NCBI RefSeq assembly: GCF_021390595.1
Contig: NZ_JAJEJR010000002.1
Location: 1,550,001-1,614,000 of the forward strand
DNA length: 64,000 nucleotides
Source: Paraburkholderia sp. HP33-1
Lineage (GTDB): Bacteria; Pseudomonadota; Gammaproteobacteria; Burkholderiales; Burkholderiaceae
Reading direction: 5' to 3'
This document shows, piece by piece, positions 52,709 to 62,038 of the stretch; position 1 is the first letter of the stretch; each line of letters opens with the position of its first letter. Position numbers and translations under genes: made by a program. Below the pieces are notes generated by a model. The model was not told the DNA's origin and ran no database searches. It worked only from the letters and a program-made list of their open reading frames with translations.

Positions 52709-54153
52709 CCGGTATTGGCGGCGACGCCAGTCGGATTCGCGTTCGCGCGCATGGCCGGCACGTCGCCCGAGGTGGACATCGCCGATACCGCCACCGAAAA
52801 CGAGAACGTGTTGACGCCGTTCGCGCTGTGCGCGGACACGGTGCCGCGATGCATCTCCGCGATCGCCTTCACGATCGCGAGTCCGAGCCCGTGGTTTTCG
52901 CGGCTATTGGTGCGCGAGACTTCCGCGCGATAGAAGCGATCGAACAGATGTTCGAGGACGCCCGGCGCGATCGGCTCGCCCGGATTCGCCACGGCGATGC
53001 GCACCTGGTCACGCATCGCACCTTCCCCGCGCGCGATCGTCACGCTGATCGACGCGCCCGGTTCGCAATGCTGGATCGCGTTCATCAGCAGGTTCGCGCA
53101 CGCGCGGCCAAACAGCGACCGGTTCACGCGCGCGAGCGCATCGCCCCGCAGCCGCGCATGCACGCGCGCCTCTTCGAGCGGAATTTCCAGAAACTCCAGC
53201 GTATGCGCGACTTCCGCCGCGAGCGACACCTCGACGAGCCCGGTCGCGCGTTCGCCCTGATCGGCGCGCGCGAGAAACAGCATGTCGTTGATGATCGCGC
53301 GCATCCGCTCGAATTCTTCGAGATTCGATTGCAGCGTGTGGCGCAGATCGTCGACCGAGCGGTTGCGCGTGAGCGCGACCTCGGTCTGCCCGATCAGGAT
53401 CGTGACCGGTGTACGCAGTTCATGCGCGACGTCCGCGTTGAACGATTCGAGGCGGCCGTAGGCGCCGTCGAGCCTCTCCAGCGCGCCGTTGAACGAGTTG
53501 GCGAGATCGTTCAGTTCGAGCGGCAATGACGCGGTGTTCAGGCGCTGCGAGCGATTGTTCGGACTGACCGCTGAAGCGTCGCGCGTCAGACGCGTGAGCG
53601 GCGCGAGGCCGATGCGCGTGACCGAGTAGCTGAGCAGCAACACTGCGAGACTGCCGAGCGCGGACAGCGCCGCGAGCGCCGAGCCGAACACGCGCATCGT
53701 GCGCTGGTTCGGCGAATAGCTCGACGCGACCTGCAACTGCACCTCTGGCCGCCCGGCATTGGGCGGCAAGGTCACCGTCGAGGTCAGCATGTCGGGGCCG
53801 CCGCCCGCAGGTGTGATGCGCGCGTAGCCGCCGGACCAGCTGTTCGTGACGGTGCCCTGCACCGGTGTGCCGAAGTGATAGCTCGGGTCCGCGCTCGTCA
53901 CCGAGTACAGGGTGCTGCTGTCGGGCGGCGTCATGTCGGTGAGTTTTTCGCGGGCCATCCGCCATTTGTCGGGATTCACCGCGTGATGGACGATGATGCG
54001 CGCGATCTGCGTGCGATCGTCGAGCGACTCGCGCAGATGATGTTCGAGCTGCGTGCGCAGCACCAGAAAGAGCCCCGTGCCGACGAGCGTAAATACGAAC
54101 AGCGCGACCAGCGCGAACATCGACGCAAGCCGGCGGGCAATTGAGCGGTTCAT
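52675..54153 (-). CDS. IrlS/CusS-like sensor histidine kinase
   Basis: 492 residues. Two membrane helices flank a periplasmic domain (FGTPVQGTVTNSW, YARITPAGGGPD). After the HAMP region, the H-box is VAHELRTPVTILIGQTEVALTR. The catalytic domain has N-box NLLMNAIQH and G-region NHGLGLAIVKAIAEMHRG. It is of the heavy-metal sensor subgroup (CusS, IrlS). ATG 54153 overlaps the regulator stop by 4 nt. It is converging with dinB and shares 34 nt of coding sequence with it on the opposite strand. Confidence 0.88.
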   Translation of the reverse strand: MNRSIARRLASMFALVALFVFTLVGTGLFLVLRTQLEHHLRESLDDRTQIARIIVHHAVNPDKWRMAREKLTDMTPPDSSTLYSVTSADPSYHFGTPVQGTVTNSWSGGYARITPAGGGPDMLTSTVTLPPNAGRPEVQLQVASSYSPNQRTMRVFGSALAALSALGSLAVLLLSYSVTRIGLAPLTRLTRDASAVSPNNRSQRLNTASLPLELNDLANSFNGALERLDGAYGRLESFNADVAHELRTPVTILIGQTEVALTRNRSVDDLRHTLQSNLEEFERMRAIINDMLFLARADQGERATGLVEVSLAAEVAHTLEFLEIPLEEARVHARLRGDALARVNRSLFGRACANLLMNAIQHCEPGASISVTIARGEGAMRDQVRIAVANPGEPIAPGVLEHLFDRFYRAEVSRTNSRENHGLGLAIVKAIAEMHRGTVSAHSANGVNTFSFSVAVSAMSTSGDVPAMRANANPTGVAANTGYSSLAKGKSA

Positions 54154-54836
54154 GATGACTCAGCCTCTTCGCGCACTTCGAGCACGTAGCCCATGCCGCG
54201 CACCGTGTGCAGCAGCTTCGACGGGAACGGACCGTCGAGCTTCGCGCGCAACCGTTTGATGGCGGTTTCGACGACGTTCGTGTGGCTGTCGAAATTGACG
54301 TCCCACACGAGCTCGGTAATCGCGGTCTTCGACAGAATGTCGCCTTGACGGCGCGCGAGCACGCTCAGTAGCTGAAACTCTTTCGCGGTGAGGTCGAGGC
54401 GCACGCCGTCGCGCGTCGCGCGGCGGCCTATCAGATCGACGAACAGATCGCCGACGGAAATCAACGTGGACTCCTGCGAACGCGTGCGGCGCGCGAGCGC
54501 ATGCAGACGCTCGACGAGTTCTAAGAACGAGAACGGTTTGGTCAGGTAGTCGTCGGCGCCTTCGCGCAGGCCGCGCACGCGGTCGTTCACGTGATCGCGC
54601 GCGGTGAGCATGATGACCGGCGTCGACTTGCGCATGCGCAGCGCCTTCAGCACGCTGAAGCCGTCGCGCTTGGGCAGCATCACGTCGAGGACGATTACGT
54701 CGTAGTCGAATTCGGTGGCCAGATGCATGCCTTCCTCGCCGTCGAGCGCGACATCGACGACCCAGCCCTGCTCTGTCAAACCGGAGCGCAGGTAGTCCAC
54801 CACCTTGTGCTCGTCTTCAACAATCAGCAATTTCAT
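54150..54836 (-). CDS. IrlR/CusR-like response regulator
   Basis: 228 residues, OmpR/PhoB family. The receiver has MKLLIVEDEHKVVDYL, the phospho-Asp in YDVIVLDVMLPKRDG and Lys in DDYLTKPF. The winged helix has GDLFVDLIGRRATRDG, RRQGDILSKTAITELVWDVNFDSHTNVVETAIKRLRAKL, and TVRGMGYVLE. It most resembles IrlR/CusR regulators of metal and efflux responses. Downstream of it lies irlS-like; upstream lies the RND efflux operon, a candidate target. Start ATG 54836 follows GGGGACC. Confidence 0.9.
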   Translation of the reverse strand: MKLLIVEDEHKVVDYLRSGLTEQGWVVDVALDGEEGMHLATEFDYDVIVLDVMLPKRDGFSVLKALRMRKSTPVIMLTARDHVNDRVRGLREGADDYLTKPFSFLELVERLHALARRTRSQESTLISVGDLFVDLIGRRATRDGVRLDLTAKEFQLLSVLARRQGDILSKTAITELVWDVNFDSHTNVVETAIKRLRAKLDGPFPSKLLHTVRGMGYVLEVREEAESS

Positions 54837-54849
54837 CCAGGTCCCCTGT

Positions 54850-54948
54850 CGATCGGAGTTAGCGCTTTAGCGTGTCGACCGGTGTTGGCGCTTTAGCGTC
54901 TACTCCGGTCCCATGCTATGCACTTACTCCGATCCCATGCAAAGCTGT
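54850..54948. repeat. Two families of degenerate direct repeats upstream of the irlR-like gene
   Basis: Two adjacent 26-nt units (54850-54875 and 54876-54901) share GCGCTTTAGCGT and flanking CGRYCGG/GTGTT sequence. They are followed by two copies of ACTCCGRTCCCATGC (54902-54916 and 54926-54940) with 24-nt spacing. GCGCTTTAGCG is itself a partial palindrome. The block occupies most of the gap between the response regulator and the efflux operon's 3' end. It could be an intergenic repeat element or a promoter-proximal regulator array. Confidence 0.6.
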
Positions 54949-55024
54949 CAACTGTGCATTATACGAAACGCCCCTAATTCTTCATGCCGATCCCACGTTG
55001 TCGGCATGGAAGCTGGGGGGCGCT

Positions 55025-56560
55025 TCAACGTGCAGGAGCTGGCGACTCCGTCTGCTGTGCGCCAGCCTCGTTCGCAGCCATCGCACCGCCTTGCGCACCG
55101 CCTTGCGCACCGCCATCCCACCCACCGCCGAGCGCTTTCACGAGCGCCACCGACAACGTCAACTGCTGGCCGTGAATCTGCACATCCGTGCGCTCGCTCG
55201 TCAGCAGCGACTCCTGCGCGTCGATCACATTCAGATACGCGACAAGGCCGCCCGAATAGCGATCGTTCGCGAGCGACAGCAGCCGCTGCGCGTCCTCAAC
55301 CGCCTCGCGCGACTGCTTCGCCGCGCCGTCGAGCACCGACAGTCCGGTGATCCCGTCCTGCACCTGCTGGAACGCGCTCAGCACCGTTTGCCGATAGTTC
55401 GCCTCGGTCGCCTTGTAGCCCTCGCTCGCGAACTTCACGTTGGCCGCGCGCCGCCCGCCGTCGAAGATCACCTGACCCACCGTCGCGCCGAGCGTCCACA
55501 TCAGCGTCGGCGCGCTCAGCAGATTGGCGAACTCGGTGCTCTCCCAGCCGATGCCCGGGCTCAGCGTGAGGCTCGGGAAGAACGCTGCCTTGGCCACGCC
55601 GATCTGCGCGTTGGCGGCCGCCATCGCGCGTTCCGCCGACGCGACGTCGGGCCGCCGCTGCAACACATCGCTCGGCACGCCGAGCGGCACCGTCGGTGGC
55701 CTGATGTCGAGCACCTTCGGCTCGATCGCGAACTGCGGGGCCGGCACGCCGACCAGCGCGGCGATCGCATGCTCGAACTGCGCGCGCTGATTGAGCAGCA
55801 ATTGCGCCTGCACGCGTGTCGAATCGAGCTGCGATTTCTGCTGCAGCACGTCGAGGCCCGATACCGAACCGAGATCATGCTCGGTGTTCACGTAATCGAG
55901 CGCCTTCTGCTGCAGCTTCACCGACTGGTTCAGCACGTCGATCTCGTTGTCGAACTCACGCAGCGAGAAGTAGTCGGTGGCGAGATCGGTCGTCAGCACG
56001 AGCCGCGCGTTCGCGAGATCGTCCGCCGACTGCTCGGCCGACGCCTGCGCGCCCTCGACCTGGCGACGAATGCGGCCGAACAGATCGGTGTCGTAGTTGA
56101 TCGTCGGTCCGAGCTGGATGCTGTTCTGCACCGTCGATTCGGTCGGCGTCGCGTAGTTCGTCAGCGGCCGGTCGTGCGAAATGCGGAAGCGCGAGGCCTG
56201 AGCGCTGAAATCGACTTCCGGCACACGCTGCGCGCTGGCGTTCGCGAGCGTCGCCTTCGCCTGTTCGTAGTGCGCGCTTGCCGCGGCAAGCGTCTGGTTC
56301 TGCGCGAGCGCCTGGGTTTCGAGCGTCGCCAGCGTCGGGTCGGCGAAGCCCGCCCACCAGTCCGGCGCGATCGGCGCATGCGACGGTGCGGCGACGCGCC
56401 AGAACGAATCGGTGTGCCACTCGGGCGGCACCTCGGCCTGCGGCCGCTGGTAGTCCGGGCCGACCGTGCACGCGGCGAGCAGCGCCGCGCCGGCGAAGGC
56501 GGTCAACGCGGTGAATGCGGTGCCACGCGTGCGCGCCTCGTGTGAAGCCGCGAACCTCAC
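55025..56560 (-). CDS. RND efflux outer-membrane lipoprotein (OprM/NodT family)
   Basis: 511 residues. A signal with lipobox (AGAALLAAC) precedes the TolC-like trimeric channel: VGPDYQRPQAEVPPEWHT, the two repeats with LATDYFSLREFDNEIDVL and ANDRYSGGLVAYLNVIDAQESLL, and PGIGWESTEFANL. It exports drugs across the outer membrane with the adaptor and pump encoded upstream. The C-terminus GGAQGGAQGGAMAANEAG comes from tandem 12-nt repeats. It is the last gene of the operon and overlaps the adaptor gene by 4 nt (56557-56560). Confidence 0.9.
   Translation of the reverse strand: MRFAASHEARTRGTAFTALTAFAGAALLAACTVGPDYQRPQAEVPPEWHTDSFWRVAAPSHAPIAPDWWAGFADPTLATLETQALAQNQTLAAASAHYEQAKATLANASAQRVPEVDFSAQASRFRISHDRPLTNYATPTESTVQNSIQLGPTINYDTDLFGRIRRQVEGAQASAEQSADDLANARLVLTTDLATDYFSLREFDNEIDVLNQSVKLQQKALDYVNTEHDLGSVSGLDVLQQKSQLDSTRVQAQLLLNQRAQFEHAIAALVGVPAPQFAIEPKVLDIRPPTVPLGVPSDVLQRRPDVASAERAMAAANAQIGVAKAAFFPSLTLSPGIGWESTEFANLLSAPTLMWTLGATVGQVIFDGGRRAANVKFASEGYKATEANYRQTVLSAFQQVQDGITGLSVLDGAAKQSREAVEDAQRLLSLANDRYSGGLVAYLNVIDAQESLLTSERTDVQIHGQQLTLSVALVKALGGGWDGGAQGGAQGGAMAANEAGAQQTESPAPAR
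55082..55114 (-). repeat. 12-nt tandem repeat at the 3' end of the oprM-like gene
   Basis: The unit CGCACCGCCTTG occurs twice exactly (55082-55093, 55094-55105) and a third time for nine bases. Read on the coding strand it gives Gly-Gly-Ala-Gln repeats. In-frame length changes would alter the protein's tail. Confidence 0.6.
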
Positions 56561-57792
56561 GACGCCCCCTTGCCGCTCTTCTGCAACGGCTGCACCTGCA
56601 CATGATCGCCATCGGCGATCGAATCGCTCGGGTTGATGATGATGCGATCGCTCGGCGTGATACCGCTTTCGATTTCGAGCTGCTGACCGAGGTCCTGCGC
56701 GATCACGATCTTGTGCAGGCTCACATTACCCTTCGCATCGACGACCGCGAGGCGCGGACCCTCCGCGCGAAACAGCAGCGCGTTGCCGGGCACCGTGAGG
56801 CGCGCCTGCGCGGTGCCCGGCACGGCGACCTGCACATAGGCACCTGGGCGCAGCCTGTCGTCGGGATTCGGCAGCGTCACTTCGATCTGCAACGAACGGG
56901 TGGGCACGTCGATCGCGCCGGAAATGTGCGTGATCGTACCGTTGAACTGCTGGCCCGGCAGTTCAGCCTGCGTCACCACGACCTTCTGCCCAACTGCTAC
57001 GTTCTGCGCATACGCCTGCGGCAACTGCACGTAGACGCGCAACGGGTCCGACTGCGCGAGCGCGAACAGCGCGCGGCTCGTGCCGCTGCCCGCGTCGATC
57101 AGATCGCCGACGTCGACGTTGCGCTGCGTGACCACGCCGGCAAACGGCGCGACGATCCGCTTGAACGATTCGAGCTGCTGCAGACGCTTGACGTTCGCAT
57201 CGGCGGCCGCGAGATTCGCGACGTCCTGCGTGTACGTGCTTTGCCGTTCGTCGAGTTCCTGTTGCGACACTGCATCGCGCTGGCGCAATTGCTGCCAGCG
57301 TTCCAGCGAGCTCTTCGCGAGCGCGAGGCTCGAATTGATCTGCTGACGCTGTGCAAGAGCCTGCGCGAGTTCCTGGTCGATTTCCGGCGTATCGAGTTCG
57401 GCGAGCAACTGCCCCTGCTTCACGCGCGTGCCGATATCGGCGTGCCAATGCAGCAGATAACCGGTCGCGCGCGCATAGATCGGTGACTCGACATAGCCGC
57501 GCAAGGTGCCCGGCAGCAGCGTGTTGCCGCCGCCGTCGGTCGGCGTCGGCGTGACGACGTTCACGTACTGGGTGGCGTTCTGCTGCGCGGCCGCCGCGAC
57601 TTCGCGGTTTTGCAGCACGTTCGCGATCACGGTACGCAGCGTGCCTATCACGAGCAGCACGAACACGATCAGGATCGCGATCTTCGCGCGCCTCCATTCG
57701 CGCTGCCGCGGCGGCAGCAGGTGCTCTCCCTCTTCCGTTTCCCGCGTGGGGATCGCGAGCGATGCATGAGTTTTTTCGGTCATCTCAGTCAA
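56557..57792 (-). CDS. RND efflux periplasmic adaptor (membrane fusion protein)
   Basis: 411 residues. One N-terminal membrane helix (RAKIAILIVFVLLVIGTLRTVIANVL) is followed by the MFP pattern: GYLLHWHADIGTRVKQGQLLAELDTPEIDQELAQA (lipoyl/hairpin), DVGDLIDAGSG, and TLPNPDDRLRPGAYVQVAV (beta barrel). The hairpin region is short but complete (LALAKSSLERWQQL to LAAADANVKRLQQL). It joins the inner-membrane pump to the outer-membrane channel. It lies 14 nt after the pump gene and overlaps the outer-membrane gene by 4 nt. Confidence 0.9.
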   Translation of the reverse strand: MTEMTEKTHASLAIPTRETEEGEHLLPPRQREWRRAKIAILIVFVLLVIGTLRTVIANVLQNREVAAAAQQNATQYVNVVTPTPTDGGGNTLLPGTLRGYVESPIYARATGYLLHWHADIGTRVKQGQLLAELDTPEIDQELAQALAQRQQINSSLALAKSSLERWQQLRQRDAVSQQELDERQSTYTQDVANLAAADANVKRLQQLESFKRIVAPFAGVVTQRNVDVGDLIDAGSGTSRALFALAQSDPLRVYVQLPQAYAQNVAVGQKVVVTQAELPGQQFNGTITHISGAIDVPTRSLQIEVTLPNPDDRLRPGAYVQVAVPGTAQARLTVPGNALLFRAEGPRLAVVDAKGNVSLHKIVIAQDLGQQLEIESGITPSDRIIINPSDSIADGDHVQVQPLQKSGKGAS

Positions 57793-57806
57793 CCATCGTT
57801 TAACTT

Positions 57807-60800
57807 TTACGCGGGCGTCGCCGCACTGCTGTGTTCCGGCGCGGGGCTGCCGCTATGGCCGCCGGGTCCACCACCGTTGCCGCCGCCGTCTTCGCCGCCG
57901 CCGTTCTTGCGACGGCGCGCGAGCCACGAATGAATCCCCGCGAACACGAGCGGCACGAAGAACAGCGTCGATACGGTCGCGAACAGCAACCCGCCGATCA
58001 CCGCGCGGCCAAGCGGCGCATTCTGCTCGGCGCCTTCGCCGAGACCGAGCGCCATCGGAATCATGCCGATGATCATCGCGAACGCGGTCATCAGCACCGG
58101 ACGGATCCGGCTTGCGCCCGCTTCGAGCGCGGCCGTGAGAGGCGGCGTGCCGGCCGCGAGCCGCTGGCGCGCGAACGCGACCATCAGAATACTGTTCGCG
58201 GTCGCGACGCCCATCGTCATGATCGCTCCCGTCAGCGCCGGCACGCTCAGATGGGTGCCGGTCAGGAACAGCATCCACACGATGCCCGCGAGCGCCGCCG
58301 GCAATGCGCTGACGATGATCAGCGGATCGATCCACGACTGGAAGTTCACGACGATCAGCAGATACACGAGCACGATCGCCATGGCGACACCAACGCCGAG
58401 CCCGAAGAACGAACTGCGCATCGTCTGAACCTGGCCGCGCACCGTGATCGTGCTACCGCGCGGCAGCGAGCCGCGCACCTGATTGACGATCCTGTCGACC
58501 TGGTTCGCGACGCTGCCGAGATCGCGCTTCTCGACGCTCACGTAGAGATCGATCACCGGACGGATGTTGTAATGCGTGACTTCCGCGAACTGGCTCTTCG
58601 CCGAGACCTGCACGAGGTTGCCGAGCAGTTGCGTCGGCCCGGTCATCGAACTCGACACCGGCGTGCGCAACAATTCGTCGATCGACGACACCTGGTACTG
58701 CGGCGTCTGTACCGCCACCCGGTATTCGACGCCGTTCCGATTGTTGATCCAGAAACCCGGCGACGTCTGCGAGCTGCCCGACAGCGAAACGAGCACGTTC
58801 TGCGCGACGTCGTTCGCGGTCAGGTTCAGTTGTTGCAGGCGCGTACGGTCCATGTGCAGATCGATCACCGGTTCGTCGAGCTTCTGCTGCACATGCGTGT
58901 CGACGGTACCGGGAATCGTCCGCACCTGCTTGAGCAGCTTGCGCGCGACGTCGAGGTTGGCCTGCTGATTCGCGCCGGCAATCTGCACATCCACCGCGGC
59001 GGGCAGGCCAAAGTTCAGGATCTGCGTGACGATGTCGGCGGGCTGAAAGAAAAATTCGACGCCCGGAAAGCGCTGCGGAAGGATCGCGCGCAGCTTGTCC
59101 ATGTACATCTGCGACGGCTTGTGGCCTTCGTTCAGCGCGATCTGGATCTCGCCGTCGAGCGTGCCCATCGTGCCCGCGTTGCTGTATGACAGGTTGATGC
59201 CGCTATACGGCACGCCGAGGTTGTCGAGAATCGTGCCCAGCTCCTTGGGCGGCACGACTTCGCGGATCACCTTTTCGACCTCGTCGGCAAGCCGCGCGGT
59301 TTCCTCGATACGCGTGCCGGTCGGCGCGCGCATGTGCAAGCGGATATCGCCCGCGTCGACGCTTGGGAAGAAGTCTTCGCCGAGCGTGAAGAACAGGCCC
59401 ATCGACAGCACGCAGAAACCGAGAAACAGACTGCCGAACATCTTGCGACGCACGAGCAGGTTGCTCAGGATCATGATGTAGGCCGCGCGCATGCGCTCGA
59501 AGCCGGCGTCGAAACGGTGATACAGACGCATGAACAGATTCGGCTTCGTGCCCGCCTTCGGCTTGTGCGCGTGGCCCATCAGCAGCATCGCGAGCGTCGG
59601 CACCAGCGTGCGCGACAGGACGTACGACGCGATCATCGCGAACACGACTGCTTCCGCGAGCGGCACGAACAGATAGCGCGCGACTCCGGTCAGAAAGAAC
59701 ATCGGCACGAACACGATACAGATGCACAACGTCGACACGAGCGCCGGCACCGCGATTTCGCCGGCGCCGTCGAGAATCGCATCGTGCAGATTCGTGCCCA
59801 TGTGCAAGTGCCGCTCGATGTTCTCGATCGTCACGGTCGCGTCGTCGACCAGAATCCCGACCGCGAGCGCGAGCCCGCCCAACGTCATGATGTTGATGGT
59901 CTGTCCAAGCGCGTGCAGCACGATCAACGACGACAGAATGGACAGCGGAATCGAGATCGCGATGATGCAGGTGCTGCGCCAGTTGCCGAGAAAGAGCAGG
60001 ATCATCGCGGCGGTCAGCGCGGCGGCGACCAGTGCTTCGCGCACCACGCCCTGCACCGCCGCCTTCACGAACACCGACTGGTCGAACAGCGCGGTGATCT
60101 GCAGATCCGGCGGCAGCGCCGCGCGCGCGGCCGGCAAGATGCCTTTCAACGTATCGACGATCGACAGCGTCGAGGCGTTGCCGTTCTTCAGTACCGACAT
60201 CAGCACGCCGCGATGGCCGTTCTGCCGCACGATGTTGGTCTGAGGCGAGAAGCCGTCGCGCACGTGCGCAACTTCACGCAGATAGGTCGTCGCGCCATTG
60301 ACGGTACGCACCGGAATGTCGTTGAGGCCTTCCAACGTCGGTGGCGAGCCGTTCATGTCGATCGTGTATTCCTTCGGTCCGATCTTCGCCGTGCCGGTGG
60401 GCAAAATCAGGTTTTGCGCGTTGAACGCGTTGACCACGTCGGCAGGCGTGAGGCCTTTGGCCAGCAGCGCGCGCGTGTCGAGGTCGACAGAGATCAACCG
60501 CGATTTTCCGCCATACGGATACGGCACGGCCGCGCCCGGAATCGTCACGAGTTGCGGACGCAGGAAATTCAGCGCGGTGTCGTTCAGATCCTGCTCGGAG
60601 AGCTTCGGACTCGACAGGCCAAGCTGGATCACCGGAATACTGGAGGCCGAGTAGCTGATGACCAGCGGCGCGGTGGCGCCCGGCGGCATCTGCTTCAACT
60701 GCGCCTGCTCGACAGCGACCGTCTGCGCGATCGCCGTCTGGATGTTCGCATTCGGCTGCAGGAACACTTTCAGGATCGCGATGCCGGGGAGCGATTGCGA

Positions 60801-61046
60801 TTCGATGTGCTCGATGTCGTTGACCGTCGTGGTCAGACTGCGCTCGTTGACCGACGTGATGCGGTTGGCCATGTCCTCGGCCGACAGCCCCGTATACGTC
60901 CAGATGATGCTGACGACCGGAATGTTGATTTCCGGCAGCACGTCGACGGGCGTAGTGAACAGCACGAAGGGCGTCGCCAGCACGATCAGAATCGCCATCA
61001 CGATGAACGTGTATGGCCGCTTAAGCGCTACGTTGACGATCCACAT
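57807..61046 (-). CDS. RND efflux inner-membrane transporter
   Basis: 1079 residues, AcrB/CzcA-fold pump with twelve membrane helices and two periplasmic porter loops. Signatures: MWIVNVALKRPYTFIVMAILIVLATPF at TM1, PEINIPVVSIIWTYTGLSAEDM, the TM4 acidic pair in GILVDDATVTIENIERHLH needed for proton coupling, and TM10-12 with LGLGEGAEQNAPLGRAVIGGL. The C-terminal tail is Gly-rich (GGGEDGGGNGGGPGGHSG). The double Asp and HAE-type N-terminus leave metal versus drug export undecided; the IrlR-like regulator nearby hints at metals or antibiotics. First gene of the operon. Confidence 0.9.
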   Translation of the reverse strand: MWIVNVALKRPYTFIVMAILIVLATPFVLFTTPVDVLPEINIPVVSIIWTYTGLSAEDMANRITSVNERSLTTTVNDIEHIESQSLPGIAILKVFLQPNANIQTAIAQTVAVEQAQLKQMPPGATAPLVISYSASSIPVIQLGLSSPKLSEQDLNDTALNFLRPQLVTIPGAAVPYPYGGKSRLISVDLDTRALLAKGLTPADVVNAFNAQNLILPTGTAKIGPKEYTIDMNGSPPTLEGLNDIPVRTVNGATTYLREVAHVRDGFSPQTNIVRQNGHRGVLMSVLKNGNASTLSIVDTLKGILPAARAALPPDLQITALFDQSVFVKAAVQGVVREALVAAALTAAMILLFLGNWRSTCIIAISIPLSILSSLIVLHALGQTINIMTLGGLALAVGILVDDATVTIENIERHLHMGTNLHDAILDGAGEIAVPALVSTLCICIVFVPMFFLTGVARYLFVPLAEAVVFAMIASYVLSRTLVPTLAMLLMGHAHKPKAGTKPNLFMRLYHRFDAGFERMRAAYIMILSNLLVRRKMFGSLFLGFCVLSMGLFFTLGEDFFPSVDAGDIRLHMRAPTGTRIEETARLADEVEKVIREVVPPKELGTILDNLGVPYSGINLSYSNAGTMGTLDGEIQIALNEGHKPSQMYMDKLRAILPQRFPGVEFFFQPADIVTQILNFGLPAAVDVQIAGANQQANLDVARKLLKQVRTIPGTVDTHVQQKLDEPVIDLHMDRTRLQQLNLTANDVAQNVLVSLSGSSQTSPGFWINNRNGVEYRVAVQTPQYQVSSIDELLRTPVSSSMTGPTQLLGNLVQVSAKSQFAEVTHYNIRPVIDLYVSVEKRDLGSVANQVDRIVNQVRGSLPRGSTITVRGQVQTMRSSFFGLGVGVAMAIVLVYLLIVVNFQSWIDPLIIVSALPAALAGIVWMLFLTGTHLSVPALTGAIMTMGVATANSILMVAFARQRLAAGTPPLTAALEAGASRIRPVLMTAFAMIIGMIPMALGLGEGAEQNAPLGRAVIGGLLFATVSTLFFVPLVFAGIHSWLARRRKNGGGEDGGGNGGGPGGHSGSPAPEHSSAATPA

Positions 61047-61385
61047 TGAAACGGGCCCGGGAAAATGCGGGTGGAGGGAGAGAGAGGGATTGAATCTGCG
61101 CTTATGCTAGATCGCTGGCACCAACGCCTGCATGGCGCGAAAATGGCGATTTTGTCAGGAAGCTTGTTGAAAGCCGACGCACTATTTTTGACGGCGATGG
61201 GCTCGCGCCGGATTTGCGTCGAAATAGGCGCCAAGCAAACGTTTGTTTAATAAAGTTAAGCGCAGTTAAAGGAACGTTGGCTGATACGCGGCGCGACTTT
61301 CGTTGGAAATATTAAGAAACATGCTTTCAGATTCATTCGCACGACACGGCATTTTGCTCCGCGCCGCCGTTCGCTCCGATGCAAA

Positions 61386-61418
61386 AAGGCCGGTCGACCT
61401 GCGGGGTCGACCGGCCTT
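61386..61418 (-). terminator. Strong rho-independent terminator of the VOC gene
   Basis: A perfect 14-bp stem with a 5-nt loop (AAGGCCGGTCGACC, TGCGG, GGTCGACCGGCCTT) lies 45 nt past the VOC stop. Read on the minus strand, the stem is followed immediately by a T-run, so it terminates minus-strand transcription. Confidence 0.85.
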
Positions 61419-61462
61419 CTCATTTGCGTCTATGCGTCTGCTGGCGTCAACGCCCGCGATGC

Positions 61463-61897
61463 TTATTTGGCGAATAGCGACGACATATCGGCGAACGCCT
61501 TGAACTCGAGCGCATTGCCCGACGGATCGAGGAAGAACATCGTCGCCTGCTCGCCGACCTCGCCCTTGAAGCGCACGTGCGGCTCGATGATGAACTCGAT
61601 GCCGGCCTTCTGCAGTTTGTCCGCGGCGGCCTGCCACTGCGCCATCGACAGCACCACGCCGAAGTGGCGCACCGGCACGGCGTCGCCGTCGACCGCGCTC
61701 GTGTGACGGTGACCGACTTCGTCCGGCGCCAGATGCGCGACGATCTGATGGCCGTAGAAATTGAAATCGACCCACGCGTCCGAACTGCGCCCTTCCGGAC
61801 AGCCGAGCAATTCGCCGTAAAACTCGCGCGCGGCGGCGAGGCTATGAACAGGAAACGCCAGATGGAACGGCGGCAAAGCGGTTTCGGCAACGCTCAT
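61463..61897 (-). CDS. VOC-family (glyoxalase/dioxygenase-like) protein
   Basis: 144 residues. The protein has the paired beta-alpha-beta-beta-beta modules: [43 protein letters not shown], and [28 protein letters not shown] with the Glu that is typically a metal ligand. It resembles glyoxalase/bleomycin-resistance-like VOC proteins; the exact activity is unknown. ATG 61897 ([11 protein letters not shown]) is preferred over the earlier start, whose leader (IHPHTHPAS) is unlike the family. It is divergent from a LysR gene, its likely regulator, across a very AT-rich region. Confidence 0.83.
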   Translation of the reverse strand: MSVAETALPPFHLAFPVHSLAAAREFYGELLGCPEGRSSDAWVDFNFYGHQIVAHLAPDEVGHRHTSAVDGDAVPVRHFGVVLSMAQWQAAADKLQKAGIEFIIEPHVRFKGEVGEQATMFFLDPSGNALEFKAFADMSSLFAK

Positions 61898-62038
61898 GAT
61901 GGTAAGACTCGCTGGGTGGGTGTGGGGATGGATCGTGACTGGCAATCGGCTCACATCAAGCCCAGTTTAATCATGAATAAAAATGCTGAGAAACGATATA
62001 TATTTGACCTGACCATCACGAAATTCGATTAATTGATC
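61898..62038. promoter_or_regulatory. AT-rich VOC/LysR divergent promoter region
   Basis: 141 nt with an AT-rich patch (ATGAATAAAAATG, ATATATATTTGACC) between the divergent VOC and LysR genes. It is the expected site of both promoters and of LysR binding. No exact box was identified. Confidence 0.4.

Noticed and set aside
55082..55114. CRISPR-like array
   Set aside because: The units are contiguous 12-nt repeats without spacers and lie inside a coding region.
54872..56545. A 557-codon plus-strand frame over the outer-membrane efflux gene
   Set aside because: His/Arg/Val-rich shadow; the minus strand encodes a complete OprM-like protein with lipobox.
59334..61049. A 571-codon frame antisense to the RND transporter
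   Set aside because: Same kind of shadow; the RND protein has all family motifs.
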